Made by a program: the position numbers and the translations under genes
Notes under the pieces: generated by a model
What the model saw: the letters and a program-made list of their open reading frames with translations, nothing else
Told to the model about the DNA's origin: nothing
Database searches by the model: none
Shown here: positions 20,944 through 33,299 of the stretch, piece by piece
Layout: every line of letters begins with the position of its first letter
How positions within the stretch are numbered: position 1 is the first letter of the stretch
Assembly (NCBI GenBank): GCA_009746045.1
Contig: RPFO01000156.1
Location: forward strand, 3,452,318 to 3,516,317
Length of the DNA stretch: 64,000 bases
Reading direction: 5' to 3'
Origin: Mesostigma viride
Taxonomy: Eukaryota > Streptophyta > Mesostigmatophyceae > Mesostigmatales > Mesostigmataceae

Positions 20944-21454
20944 AATTATATGGCAAGCATGTCAAATTGTCAATGATGAGAAGCATGTGCTGCTTGACAC
21001 AGGAAACAATTGATGCACGGTTCCAGAAATGTGTATGCAATTTTAGGACATGGAAGGCAAGTACATGAATGAGTGGAACACCACATATATATAGCAAAAT
21101 CTGGGATCTTCGTCCATTTCGTACCGTCGTCTTACTCAAAAATTCACGTTGCGGCCGCCGTTGGAGCCTGGGTGCCTAGTAGTGGGAGCGCTAGACTTAG
21201 CAGTAAGTATGAGAGTTGCGGCATCTTGTCCAAGCATGCATCTGCTGAGATCACTTTCGTTGGTGCTAGCGAACTAGGACAGGCACGCATTAGATACGTG
21301 ATTGGTTATGTATTTCCACCCCTTGCATTTTCTACCCGAAGCTTTGGGGGGTTCCTTACCCTGTAGGCTTATGAACACTCTGGTAATTTGGCAGTAGCAA
21401 ACGCGTAAGCCCGAACCGGCTGGTGGCGGGTCTTAGGCCCTGCTTCACGCGACC

Positions 21455-21687
21455 ATGGTATTTTCCACTCGCTTGACGCGGCTTCTACGAGTCCGGCATC
21501 CCATCATCAACGCCCCCATGGTGGGAATGGCCATGGGAGCCTTGGCGGGCCATGTGGCTAAAGCGGGTACGGCATGTGACTAGCGACCTGAAGTTAGCAG
21601 TAGCGGGCGGAGGTGGGTGCAGGAATTATTTCAACGTTAATACATTCTCGAGGTCGAGGCTCATATATAGTGTGTGTGCGCGCGCGC

Positions 21688-21735
<48 letters not shown>

Positions 21736-24410
21736 CACATGCACATGTGCCAAGCTGGTCCAGAATTAGTCAACTGCGACTCTGCGTGCTTCATTAGCCC
21801 ACTTGTGTGTGCAACATAATTCATTTTAGTCTAAGTGCCTGCGCTACATCTTGTATTTAATACACCATGTTATATATTGCATGCACTTGTCGTAATCAGA
21901 CACCAAATGCACTAATTAATCCATCCAAATGTCCCCTGTGGTCTCTCAGGTGGTGTCGGCCTGATCGGTGTCGGGTGCGAGAGCCTGGTCGACTCGGACC
22001 GCGTCCGACGCGAGTGGGATACCGCGCGCAGCATATTCCCAGGCGGCGCCGAGGGGAACCAGGGAGCCCTTGGCTTTGGGTAAGGATGGAAGAATCATGA
22101 ATGAGATCCATGAGCACGTGTGGCACAATCAAGTACATCGACGCTTGTGGTTGGTTGGCCAGTTGTCATGATCTGATGCCAAGAGCCCCCATATGATCAC
22201 CCTTCCCTGGTGGCCGCATCGAGCGTTTTGCTAGCCCCATTCACGACTTACTCTTCTATGAGAACGCCCCTCATTAACAAAATAAACAAAGGCCATCCTT
22301 ATTCTGGCACAGACTCTTCAAGGGGGTCAGGGGGACAACGGTGACATCATGATAGCCACGGGCTTGCCAGCATCCACCAGTGCCAGCCGCTGTCCCTGTG
22401 GCACCCCATAGCATCTGATTGACAGGGGAGTCCCTCGCTCTTGTCCTTCCAATGGATGCCCCATGTTGCGCCGATGCTGCTGCCTCCCGCAACTGGTGGG
22501 TGAAGCGATGCAACTAGTGGGTCCGATACTCTTGTGCAGGTGCTCGTTTTTTTGGTGACGTGGCACGTTCTGGTGCCATGGATAACAACCCTTGGATCCC
22601 TGTGGAAGCTGATGCAGCGGGTTACGCTTGAATGCCTGAGCGTTTGAACGCCTGGACGCCTGAACGTCTGAACGCCTGAACACCTGAACGTCTGAACGGA
22701 ACACCTGAACGCCTGAACTTGATGGCCAGTGCGTAGTGTTGGCATGGGGATGGCGTTCTGGGCCTGGATCCTAAGTTCCTTTATCTAGCTATTGGTGTCA
22801 GTAGTTTTCCCAGTATGCACTGCGGGCTGTCTCCTGCACGTGGATGTGGACTGCGTTTCGGGCCGCTCCGCTTTAGCTCGGCTTTCTATGGTTGATCCCG
22901 TATTGCAACGGCCGTATTATGAAGTCCGTATCATAAAGCAGGGCAGCGATTGTCTGGAACTGTGAGCTGAACATATCCCTACTGATGCTGCAAAACTGTG
23001 CTGAAGGATTGTTAGGAATCGTGAGCTGAAGCATCATGGGCATCGGTTGGGGTGGCTGTCCTGAGATTCCAGCAAGCACGCCAGGTGCTCTTGGTGTGTG
23101 GGTTGTTGGGATGGTTTAGGGTTCGGGGTTCAGGGTTCAGGGTTTGGGGCTCAGGGTTTAGGGTTTAGGGTTTAGGGCCCTGGCAATGCTTTGGACTGTC
23201 TGGTAATTCTGTGGACCATGGGTACGTGTGGCAGCAATTTAGACTGCACAATTCTGGTTAACAGGCTTGACACTTGTTTGGTATGTGTGTGATTGCGTGC
23301 AAACGTGCAATTATGCCACACAGATTCCTTGAGAACTGCATGGAGGCCGAGGACGCCTGCTTCCACACTTGCCTGTCGCTGCGACCGGACGCCATCTGGC
23401 TCTCGTTTGGGCACTCGCCCGCGCGGTTCGCCGCCGTGAAGGACGCCGGCATAACGCTGATCACGATGGCCTGTACGGTGGAGGAGGCCCTGCAGGCGGC
23501 GCGCCAGGGTGCCGACGTCATCGTACTCCAGGGGTGCGATGCGGGGGGCCACGGCAGGCAGGACGTGGGCGTCTCCATCGTGTCCCTCATGCCAACCGCA
23601 CGCATGGCGCTGGCGGCGAGGGACGGGGGAGGCGGAGGGTGTGACGCACGCGCGGGGAACGCTTGGGATGCCAGGTGGCGAGCATCGGAGTCCGGCCCCT
23701 TACTAGGGGTCACCTCGCAGGGTGGTAGTTCACACACATCCCATGGGACTGAAGCAGGCCCACAGCTCACAAGTCCCATCCATGCTGGCAACTTGGCTGC
23801 CGCTCCTTCGCTGGCAGGCGATGGAACGCGGCCGCCAGAGGAGGGCTCAACAATGGCTTCAGCTTTGCAGGGCAGGTCCTCACACAGGGCAGGCCTCGAA
23901 GAGGTGGTGCTGGTTGCTGCGGGCGGCATCATGAACGGCAGCGGACTCGCGGCGGCACTAATGCTGGGCGCCGACGGTGTGGTGATGGGCACGCGGTTCA
24001 TCACCGCTCACGAGTCCCTCGCGGCGGATGAGTACAAGCGGCGCGTGCTGGCGGTGACAGATGGCACCGCAGAGACCACGCCGGCCGCCACCTGGGACGT
24101 CCTGAACGCTCAGGTGACCGGGCAGGGGTTCCGCAAGGGTGGCTGGGTGGGCCGGGCGCTGGTGGACTCGGAATCGATCACCCGGTTCGGCAAGATGCTC
24201 CCTGTGGGCGCTGCACCGAGGGAGGGGGGTGGGATTACAGAGGCTGATGTGGATTGGTACACGAAGGGTGGCTACGGCGTGCGTGCGGTGTGGTGCGGCG
24301 CGTCGTCTGGGCTAGTCTCGGAGGCAAAGGCCGCGGGCGAAATTGTGCACGAAGTGAGCGAGGCGGCAGAGGCCCTGTTGAGGCACCCTCCGCATTTTCA
24401 GCTGCTGTAG
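21455..24410 (+). CDS. Nitronate monooxygenase (2-nitropropane dioxygenase family)
   Basis: Oxidises nitronates such as propionate-3-nitronate using FMN. Exons by eye: 21455-21566, 21950-22079, 23324-24410. Phases agree (1, then 2) and junctions read AKAG/GGVGLIGVG and ALGFG/FLENC, matching the family N-terminus (TRL..LLRVRHPIINAPM near residue 6; AGGVGLIG). Exon 3 has LQGCDAGGHGR (class I NMO motif) and VAAGGIMNGSGLAAA with LGADGVVMGTRF (FMN phosphate site). Between these lies an 83-codon low-complexity segment flanked by GT (23639) and CACACAG (23887). Splicing this 249-bp piece out keeps the frame and shortens the protein from 442 to 359 residues, closer to the family norm. No obvious targeting peptide. 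Confidence 0.88.
21670..21735. repeat. (GT)n microsatellite with a CG core
   Basis: Alternating GT with a short (CG)n stretch, inside intron 1 of the nitronate monooxygenase gene. It is one of the few dinucleotide repeats in the window. Confidence 0.95.
22625..22717. repeat. 8-bp minisatellite (TGAACGCC-like)
   Basis: About eleven imperfect TGAACGCC/TGAACGTC units in intron 2 of the nitronate monooxygenase gene. Confidence 0.85.
23115..23177 (+). repeat. Interstitial telomere-like repeat (TTTAGGG)
   Basis: Nine consecutive heptamers; four are perfect TTTAGGG and the others are TTCAGGG, TTCGGGG, TTTGGGG or CTCAGGG. TTTAGGG is the telomere unit of many plants and green algae. The position is intron 2 of the nitronate monooxygenase gene, 147 bp before exon 3. 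Confidence 0.9.
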
Positions 24411-24649
24411 CGACTCAAGAGACCAGTCATCACACAATAATCAGTAAGAAATGTGGTTTTTGTGGATGTGAGACAAGCTGAGTACCATATGCGCTGTGTT
24501 GGGTCGTCCATGTTGCGCTCATCCAGCATCGCCACCAAGCTTTCTTTGGGGCAAAGAAAACGCATGTCTGGGCTTTCTGCTTGACAACATGAATGAGGTA
24601 GCGCTTTAGACATGAGAAGTGTGGGCTCATGGGGGCGTAGTATCGTCCC
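24411..24649. other. 3' flank of the nitronate monooxygenase gene
   Basis: No gene or repeat is recognised between the stop codon and the start of the tetranucleotide array. It probably contains the 3' UTR; no clear polyadenylation signal was found. Confidence 0.4.
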
Positions 24650-27600
24650 ATCATTCATTCGTTCATTCATTCATTCATTCATTCATTCATTCATTCATTC
24701 GTTCGTTCGTTCGTTCATTCGTTCGTTCGTTCGTTCGTTCGGTCGGTCGGTCGGTCGGTCGGTCGGTCGGTCGGTCGGTCGGTCGGTCGGTCGGTCGGTC
24801 GGTCGGTCGTCGGTCGGTCGGTCGGTCGGTCGTCGGTCGGTCGGTCGGTCGGTCGGTCGGTCGGTCGGTCGGTCGGTCGGTCGGTCGGTCGGTCGTCGGT
24901 CGGTCGGTCGGTCGGTCGTCGGTCGGTCGGTCGGTCGGTCGGTCGGTCGGTCGGTCGGTCGGTCGGTCGGTCGGTCGGTCGGTCGGTCGGTCGGTCGGTC
25001 GGTCGTCGGTCGGTCGGTCGGTCGGTCGGTCGGTCGGTCGGCGGTCGTCGGTCGGTCGGTCGGTCGGTCGGTCGGTCGGTCGGTCGGTCGGTCGGTCGGT
25101 CGGTCGTCGTTCGTCGTTCGTTCGTTCGTCGTTCGTTCGTTCGTTCGTTCGTTCGTTCGTTCGTCGTTCGTTCGTTCGTTCGTTCGTCGTTCGTTCGTTC
25201 GTTCGTTCGTTCGTTCGTTCGTTCGTTCGTTCGTTCGTTCGTTCGTTCGTTCGTTCGTTCGTTCGTTCGTTCATTCGTCCGTTCGTTCGTTTGTTCGCTC
25301 GCTCGCTCGCTCGTTTGTTCCGTCATTCATTCATTCATTCATTCATCCATCCATCCATTAATCTATTCGTTCATTCATTTCATTTATTCATTTATTCATT
25401 TAATTTTACCCGACACTGGCCACCCATCCACCCAACCGACCGACCGACCGACCGACCAACCAACCAACCAACCGGCAATCAACCAACCAACCAACCAACC
25501 AACCAACCAACCAACCAACCAACCAACCAACCAACCAACCAACCAACCAACCAACCAACCAACCAACCAACCAACCAACCAACCAACCAACCAACCAACC
25601 AACCAACCAACCAACCAACCAACCAACCTGGAAAACCAACCAACCAACCAACCAACCAACCAACCAACCAACCAACCAACCAACCAACCAACCAACCAAC
25701 CAACCAACCAACCAACCAACCAACCAACCAACCAACCAACCAACCAACCAACCAACCAACCAACCGCAACCACCGACCGCAACCACCGACCGACCGACCG
25801 ACCGACCGACCGACCGACCGACCAACCAACCCACCAACCGACCGACCGACCGACCGACCGACCGACCGACCGACCGACCGACCGACCGACCGACGACCGA
25901 CGACCGACCGACCGACCGACCCGACCGACCGACCCGACCGACCGACCGACGACCGACCGACGCCGACCGACCCGACCGACCGACCGACCGACCGACCCGA
26001 CCGACCGACCGACCGACCGACCGACCGACCGACGACCGACGACCGACCGACCGACCGACCGACCGACCGACCGACCGACGACGACCGACCGACCGACGAC
26101 CGACGGACCGACCGACCGACCGACGACCGACCGACCGACCGACCGACCGACCGACCGGACCGACCGACCGACGACCGAGCGACCGACCGACCGACCGACG
26201 ACCGACCGACCGACCGACGCCGAACCGACCGACCGACCGACCGACCGACCGACCGACCGACACCGACCGACCGACCGACGACCGACCGACCGACCGACGG
26301 ATCCGACCGACAGACAGACCCACCGACCGACCAACCGGACCGACCCGACCGACCGACCGACGGACCGACCGACGACCGACCGACCGACCGACCGACCCCG
26401 ACTCCGACCGGACCGGACCGACCGACTCCGACCGATCCCGACACCGACCGACCGACCGAACCCGACCACCGACCGACCGACCGACGACCGACGATCCGAC
26501 CGACCGACCGACCGAACGACCGACCCGACCGACCGACGGACCGACACCCCGACCGACGACCGACGACCGACAGACAGACCCACCGACCGACACCGACCGA
26601 CCGACCGACCGATCCGACCGACCGACGACCGACCGACCGACTCCCGACCGGACCGACGACCGACCGAGCCGACCGGACCGAACCGACCGACCGACGACGA
26701 CCGGAGACCCGACCGAGACCGACCGACCGGACGAACCGGACCGACCGACGACCGACCCGACACCGATCCGACCCGACCGACCGACGCCGACCGACCGACC
26801 GACCGACCACCGACGACCCGGATCACCGACCGACCGACCCGAATCCCGACCGACGCCGACCGACCCGACCGACCGACCCCGACCGGACCGACCGACCGAC
26901 CGACCGACCGACGACCGACCGACGACCGACCGACCGACCCCCGACCGACCGACCGACCGACCGACCGACCGAACCGACCGACCGACCGACCGACCGACCG
27001 ACCGACCGACGACGACCGGACCGACCGACCGACGGACCGACCGACCGACCGACCCACCGACCGACCGACCGACGACCGACCGACCGACCGACGACCGATC
27101 GACCGACCGACGACCGACCGACGACCGACCGACCGACCCGACCGACCGACCGACCGACCGACCGACCGACCGAGCCGACCGACCGACCGACCGACCGACC
27201 GATCCGACCGACCGACCGACCGACGACCGACGACCGACCGACCCCGACCGACCGACCGGACCGACCGACGCCGACCCGACCGGACCGGACCACCACCGAC
27301 GGACCGACCGACGGACCGGACCGACCGACCCGACCGAGTGACCGACCGACGACCCGACCGACCTACGATCCGACCGACCGACCCGACGGACCGACCCGAA
27401 TCCGACGACCGACCGACCGACCGACCGACGCCGAGCCGACCGACCGACCGGACCGACCGACCGGACCGACCGACGACCGACGACTACCCGACCGACCGAC
27501 GACCGACCCCGACCGACCGAGTGCCGGACCGAGCCGACCGACCGACCGAACCGACGACCGACCCCGACCGACCGACACGACCGACCGACCGACCGACCGA

Positions 27601-29437
27601 CCCCGACTACCGACCGGACCGACGCATCCGACCGACCGACCGACCGACCNNNNNNNNNNNNNNNNNNNNNNNNNNNNNNNNNNNNNNNNNNNNNNNNNNN
27701 NNNNNNNNNNNNNNNNNNNNNNNNNNNNNNNNNNNNNNNNNNNNNNNNNNNNNNNNNNNNNNNNNNNNNNNNNGAGCCGACCGGACCGACCGACCGACCG
27801 ACCGACCGACCGACCGCGACCGACCGACCGACCGACCGACCGACGACCGGACCGACCGACCGACCGACCGACGACCGACCGACCGACCGAGCCGACCGAC
27901 CGACCGACCGACGACCGACCGACCGACCGACCGACGACCGACGCACCGACCGAACCGACCGACCGACCGACCGACCGACCGACCGACCGACGGACGATCC
28001 GAACCGACCGACCGACCGACCGACCGCCGACGCCGACCGACCGACCGAACCCGAACCGACCGACGACCGACCGACCGACCGACGACCGACCGACCGACCG
28101 ACGCCGACGACCGACCGACCGACCGACCGACCGACCGACCGATCCGACCGACGACCCGACCGAGCCGACCGACGACGACGACGAACGGACCGACCGACAG
28201 ACAGACCGCACGACCGCACCAACCGACCGAAGACCGACCGACCGACCGACGGACCGACCGACCGACCGACCGACCGAACCGACCGACCGACCGACGACCG
28301 ACCGACCGACCGACCGACCCGACCGACCGACCGACCGACCGAACCGACGACCGACCGACCCGACCGACCGACCGACCGACGACCGACCGACCGACCGACC
28401 GATCCGACCGACCGACGACGGACCGACAGACAGACCCACCGACCGACCCGACCGACGACCGATCCGACCGACCGAGCCGACGACGCCGACCGCCGACCGA
28501 CCGACCGACCGACGACCCCCGACCGACGAACGACCGACCGACCACCGATCGGACCGACCGACCGACCGACGACGACACCGAACCGACGACCGACCGACCG
28601 AGCGACCGACCGACCGACGACCGACCGACCACCGACCGACCGACCGACCGACCGACCGACGACCGACCGACCGACCGCCGACGACCGGACCGACCGAACC
28701 GACCGACCGACCGACCGACCGACCGACCGACGACCGACCGACCGACCGATCCGACCGACCGACCGACGACGCCGACCGACCGACCGACCGACCGACCGAC
28801 CGACCGACACCGACCGACCCGACGACCACCGACCGACCGACCGACCGACGACCGACCGACCGACCGACCGACCGACCGACCGACCGACCGACCGACCGAC
28901 CGACCGACCGACCGACCCGACCGACCGACGACCGACCGACCCGACCGACCGACCGACCGACCGACCGACCGACCGACCGACCGACGACGACCGACCGACC
29001 GACCGACGACCGACCGACCGACCGACCGACCGACCGACCGACCGACCGACCGACGACCGACCGACCGACCGACGGACCGACCCACCCACCGACGACCGAC
29101 CGACGGACCGACCGACCGACCGACGAGTGACCGACCGACCGACCGACGACCTACGGACCGACCGACCGACCGACCGACCGACCGACGACCGACGACCGAC
29201 GACCGACCGACCGACCGACCGACCGACGACCGACCGACCGACCGACCGACCGACCGACCGACCGACCGACCGACCGACCGACCGACCGACCGACGACCGA
29301 CCGACCGACCGACCGACCGACGACCGACCGACCGACGACCGACCGACCGACCGACCGACCGACCGACCGACCGACCGACCAACCAACCAACCAACCAACC
29401 AACCAACCAACCAACCAACCAACCAACCAACCAACCA
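24650..29437. repeat. 4.8-kb compound tetranucleotide mega-array
   Basis: Blocks in order: TTCA then TTCG (24650-24739), TCGG (24740-25105), TTCG (25106-25300), GCTC and TTCA (to 25345), a short non-repeat spacer (about 25360-25436), AACC (25455-25765), CCGA with many CGA and CCCGA variants (25766-29378), and AACC again (29379-29437). CCGA is the reverse complement of TCGG, so the left and right parts can base-pair. Long open frames in all six phases follow from the period of four and lack of stops; none is a gene. Confidence 0.95.
27650..27773. other. Assembly gap (124 N)
   Basis: A run of 124 undetermined bases inside the CCGA array. The true array length is unknown. Confidence 0.99.
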
Positions 29438-29446
29438 AGTACGTAT

Positions 29447-29603
29447 TAGGCCTGCACCCTCAAAGAGCAGCTCGTAGAGGACATGGGGGGCCTAGGCCTA
29501 TCCGTGATTAGGAAAAAGATGATGGACAAGGCCAAGTGGGCTCAGGTCATTAGTTAATTAATAAGTTAAGCTCGTGCTCCCGTTGGGGAGTCACGGAGCA
29601 CCG
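29447..29603. mobile_element. Two LINE-A 3' fragments joined tail to tail
   Basis: 29447-29550 is a plus-strand LINE-A fragment (GCACCCTCAAAGAGCAGCT, GGGGGGCCTAGGCCTA, AAGGCCAAGTGGGCTCAGG). It runs into TTAATTAATAAGTTAAG and then the hairpin and end of a LINE-A in the opposite orientation (29571-29603). 29604-29690 has nothing recognisable. Confidence 0.75.
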
Positions 29604-29689
29604 AAGTGCTTTTAATCGCTGTATGTGCACAACAGGAAGAAAGGGCAGAGACCCCCCGTTTCTCCTTCATGACAGAGGCATGCCGGCAG

Positions 29690-30150
29690 CTGCAATCGGA
29701 TCGACACGATAAACGATCGATCCGGCAAGGTCTGTGGGTGCACTAAGACCCATAGTGAGCATATCATAACAAGAGCGTGGGCAAGTAATCTTATCATAGC
29801 CAGGACGTAGCATGGCTACGTACACAAAGCTTTGCATCAAAGAGACAACCAGCGCATGCCAGAAATCTAGCTGGAAGAATCCAGACCATGCCGGTAGCTT
29901 GAGCCTACTGAACATTAGTGTTTGTCGAGCTAGTCGTTCAGGATCTGATGCAAATGCATGAATGGAGGTGTGATGGATATGTGTAGCTGTGGACATAAAA
30001 ATGGCTAGCTGCCTAACGTTCATCGAGACCTAGACGGTTTATAGCTGAAAACAACCTCGCGCGCGTGATCAGGGCATGCAGGTGTTCCTTGTAGCCGAGC
30101 GGCCAGGAGCGGCCAGCAGTGTAAGCACCACTGCTGCGATCGCTCTGGAG
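29690..30150 (-). repeat. Dispersed repeat R, copy 2, with a 118-codon open frame
   Basis: It aligns (reversed) with 17990-20290 and 39470-39812, sharing GAGCGATCGCAGCA, AACCGTCTAGGTC and GCGCTGGTTGTCTCTTTGAT. The minus strand has an intact frame from an ATG at 30023 to 29667 containing FWHALVVSL. Other copies keep a similar peptide (FWPALVVSL near 20250 and 35590) open in the same relative phase. The function is unknown to me; it may be a decayed element ORF. Confidence 0.6.
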
Positions 30151-30792
30151 GTGCCCTCTATTTATAATTTAACACGAGCTAGGAATATCACCCTCGATGG
30201 AAATAAATATACCCCATTCAGCACAAGGAGAAAGTAAATAAGTAAGTGCGTGAACATGCACTGAAGGCATGCCATGGAGTACCCTATGAGGTACTTATCT
30301 ACGCGGATACTTCACGTACCCGCGAAGGCAAGTCGCACGACTCACTTGCCCAGGTCTGGAGTCGCATGTAGCTTGACTCCGCGTCATCCGGCCTATTGAT
30401 CACTAGACGACTGTACTCTCGGCCATGATGAAGGGTACGTGTGGGGGTAGGTTGCATGCTACATACCCCTTATTATTAGCCCAGAAGAATATTAAGGCAT
30501 CTCACGGACCCTGGGTATTATGAAGTTCAACCCAAAGCCACAAATGAGTCAAAAGGCATTTTGCTGAGTAGAGTAGCTAGGATTTTGGTAGGCTAGATTA
30601 GGTATTAGATTAGAGCTAGCCGTTAGATTGTTTTTTCGTGGCTCCGCTCATCCCCACCCACCAGCGGCAATTGAAGTGCGTGCTATACATGATCTCCCGT
30701 GCGGAGTCAGGTTATAATTTAATTAAATTAAATGTTTAACTAAGCACGAGGAAACACCCTCAATGGAGCTAGCTTGATGGTATACCATTAAT
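30151..30792. other. Intergenic sequence with a small LINE-B remnant
   Basis: No gene. 30565-30640 (GAGTAGAGTAGCTAGGATTTT) matches the LINE-B 3' UTR at 60330. TTATAATTTAA plus an ACCCTC.ATGGA motif occurs twice, at 30171 and 30713, which may be a short duplication. Confidence 0.45.
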
Positions 30793-30850
30793 CTATTAAC
30801 AATAATTAAACTCGCGCTCCTGTTGGGGAGTCACGGAGCATGTTAACCCC

Positions 30851-30879
30851 GATGGATGGATGGATGGATGGATGGATGG

Positions 30880-30915
<36 letters not shown>

Positions 30916-33015
30916 ATGGATGGATGGATGGATGGATGGATGGATGGATGGATGGATGGATGGATGGATGGATGGATGGATGGATGGATGGATGGATGGA
31001 TGGATGGATGGATGGATGGATGGATGGATGGATGGATGGATGGATGGATGGATGGATGGATGGATGGATGGATGGATGGATGGATGGATGGATGGATGGA
31101 TGGATGGATGGATGGATGGATGGATGGATGGATGGATGGATGGATGGATGGATGGATGGATGGATGGATGGATGGATGGATGGATGGATGGATGGATGGA
31201 TGGATGGATGGATGGATGGATGGATGGATGGATGGATGGATGGATGGATGGATGGATGGATGGATGGATGGATGGATGGATGGATGGATGGATGGATGGA
31301 TGGATGGATGGATGGATGGATGGATGGATGGATGGATGGATGGATGGATGGATGGATGGATGGATGGATGGATGGATGGATGGATGGATGGATGGATGGA
31401 TGGATGGATGGATGGATGGATGGATGGATGGATGGATGGATGGATGGATGGATGGATGGATGGATGGATGGATGGATGGATGGATGGATGGATGGATGGA
31501 TGGATGGATGGATGGATGGATGGATGGATGGATGGATGGATGGATGGATGGATGGATGGATGGATGGATGGATGGATGGATGGATGGATGGATGGATGGA
31601 TGGATGGATGGATGGATGGATGGATGGATGGATGGATGGATGGATGGATGGATGGATGGATGGATGGATGGATGGATGGATGGATGGATGGATGGATGGA
31701 TGGATGGATGGATGGATGGATGGATGGATGGATGGATGGATGGATGGATGGATGGATGGATGGATGGATGGATGGATGGATGGATGGATGGATGGATGGA
31801 TGGATGGATGGATGGATGGATGGATGGATGGATGGATGGATGGATGGATGGATGGATGGATGGATGGATGGATGGATGGATGGATGGATGGATGGATGGA
31901 TGGATGGATGGATGGATGGATGGATGGATGGATGGATGGATGGATGGATGGATGGATGGATGGATGGATGGATGGATGGATGGATGGATGGATGGATGGA
32001 TGGATGGATGGATGGATGGATGGATGGATGGATGGATGGATGGATGGATGGATGGATGGATGGATGGATGGATGGATGGATGGATGGATGGATGGATGGA
32101 TGGATGGATGGATGGATGGATGGATGGATGGATGGATGGATGGATGGATGGATGGATGGATGGATGGATGGATGGATGGATGGATGGATGGATGGATGGA
32201 TGGATGGATGGATGGATGGATGGATGGATGGATGGATGGATGGATGGATGGATGGATGGATGGATGGATGGATGGATGGATGGATGGATGGATGGATGGA
32301 TGGATGGATGGATGGATGGATGGATGGATGGATGGATGGATGGATGGATGGATGGATGGATGGATGGATGGATGGATGGATGGATGGATGGATGGATGGA
32401 TGGATGGATGGATGGATGGATGGATGGATGGATGGATGGATGGATGGATGGATGGATGGATGGATGGATGGATGGATGGATGGATGGATGGATGGATGGA
32501 TGGATGGATGGATGGATGGATGGATGGATGGATGGATGGATGGATGGATGGATGGATGGATGGATGGATGGATGGATGGATGGATGGATGGATGGATGGA
32601 TGGATGGATGGATGGATGGATGGATGGATGGATGGATGGATGGATGGATGGATGGATGGATGGATGGATGGATGGATGGATGGATGGATGGATGGATGGA
32701 TGGATGGATGGATGGATGGATGGATGGATGGATGGATGGATGGATGGATGGATGGATGGATGGATGGATGGATGGATGGATGGATGGATGGATGGATGGA
32801 TGGATGGATGGATGGATGGATGGATGGATGGATGGATGGATGGATGGATGGATGGATGGATGGATGGATGGATGGATGGATGGATGGATGGATGGATGGA
32901 TGGATGGATGGATGGATGGATGGATGGATGGATGGATGGATGGATGGATGGATGGATGGATGGATGGATGGATGGATGGATGGATGGATGGATGGATGGA
33001 TGGATGGATGGATGG
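30851..33015. repeat. (GATG)n array, about 541 units
   Basis: 2165 bp of GATG units with only one visible substitution (C at 30889). It occupies the place where other LINE-A copies have about four CATC units, between the TAGACCGGTA-containing 3' UTR and the CGGGGTTAA plus hairpin. All long open frames across it are artefacts of the repeat. Confidence 0.97.
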
Positions 33016-33299
33016 GTACACGCAATCCTATACCGGTCTAAGCTATGTACAAGCTATCTACAAAACAGTCCTACAACTATGGTGCCCGCGACCCTAGGGG
33101 TCTTGTCTAGCATGCCGCCCACGTGTGCAAACGCGCGGCTTCCCCACTGCAGGGGGTTTGTTGTCCTCTATATGACCCAGTGGGCCCACTTGGCGCCTTG
33201 TCAGGCATCATCTTTTTCCAAATCACGGAGAGTCCTAGGCCCCCCATGTCCTCTACGAGCTGCTCTTTGAAGGTCGGGTGCGGGCCTCTGAGTGCGGCG

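Noticed and set aside
23115-23177. A true chromosome end.
   Set aside because: Only 63 bp, degenerate, and bounded on both sides by exons of one gene; it is interstitial.
24612-29477. Very long open frames in all six phases (for example repeats of PTDR, VGRS, NQPT).
   Set aside because: They are a direct result of a period-four repeat with no stop triplets; there is no start context, splicing or non-repeat domain.
30796-33270. Four to five 730-800 codon frames (repeats of IHPS or MDGW).
   Set aside because: Same artefact from the GATG array; all frames are open on both strands.
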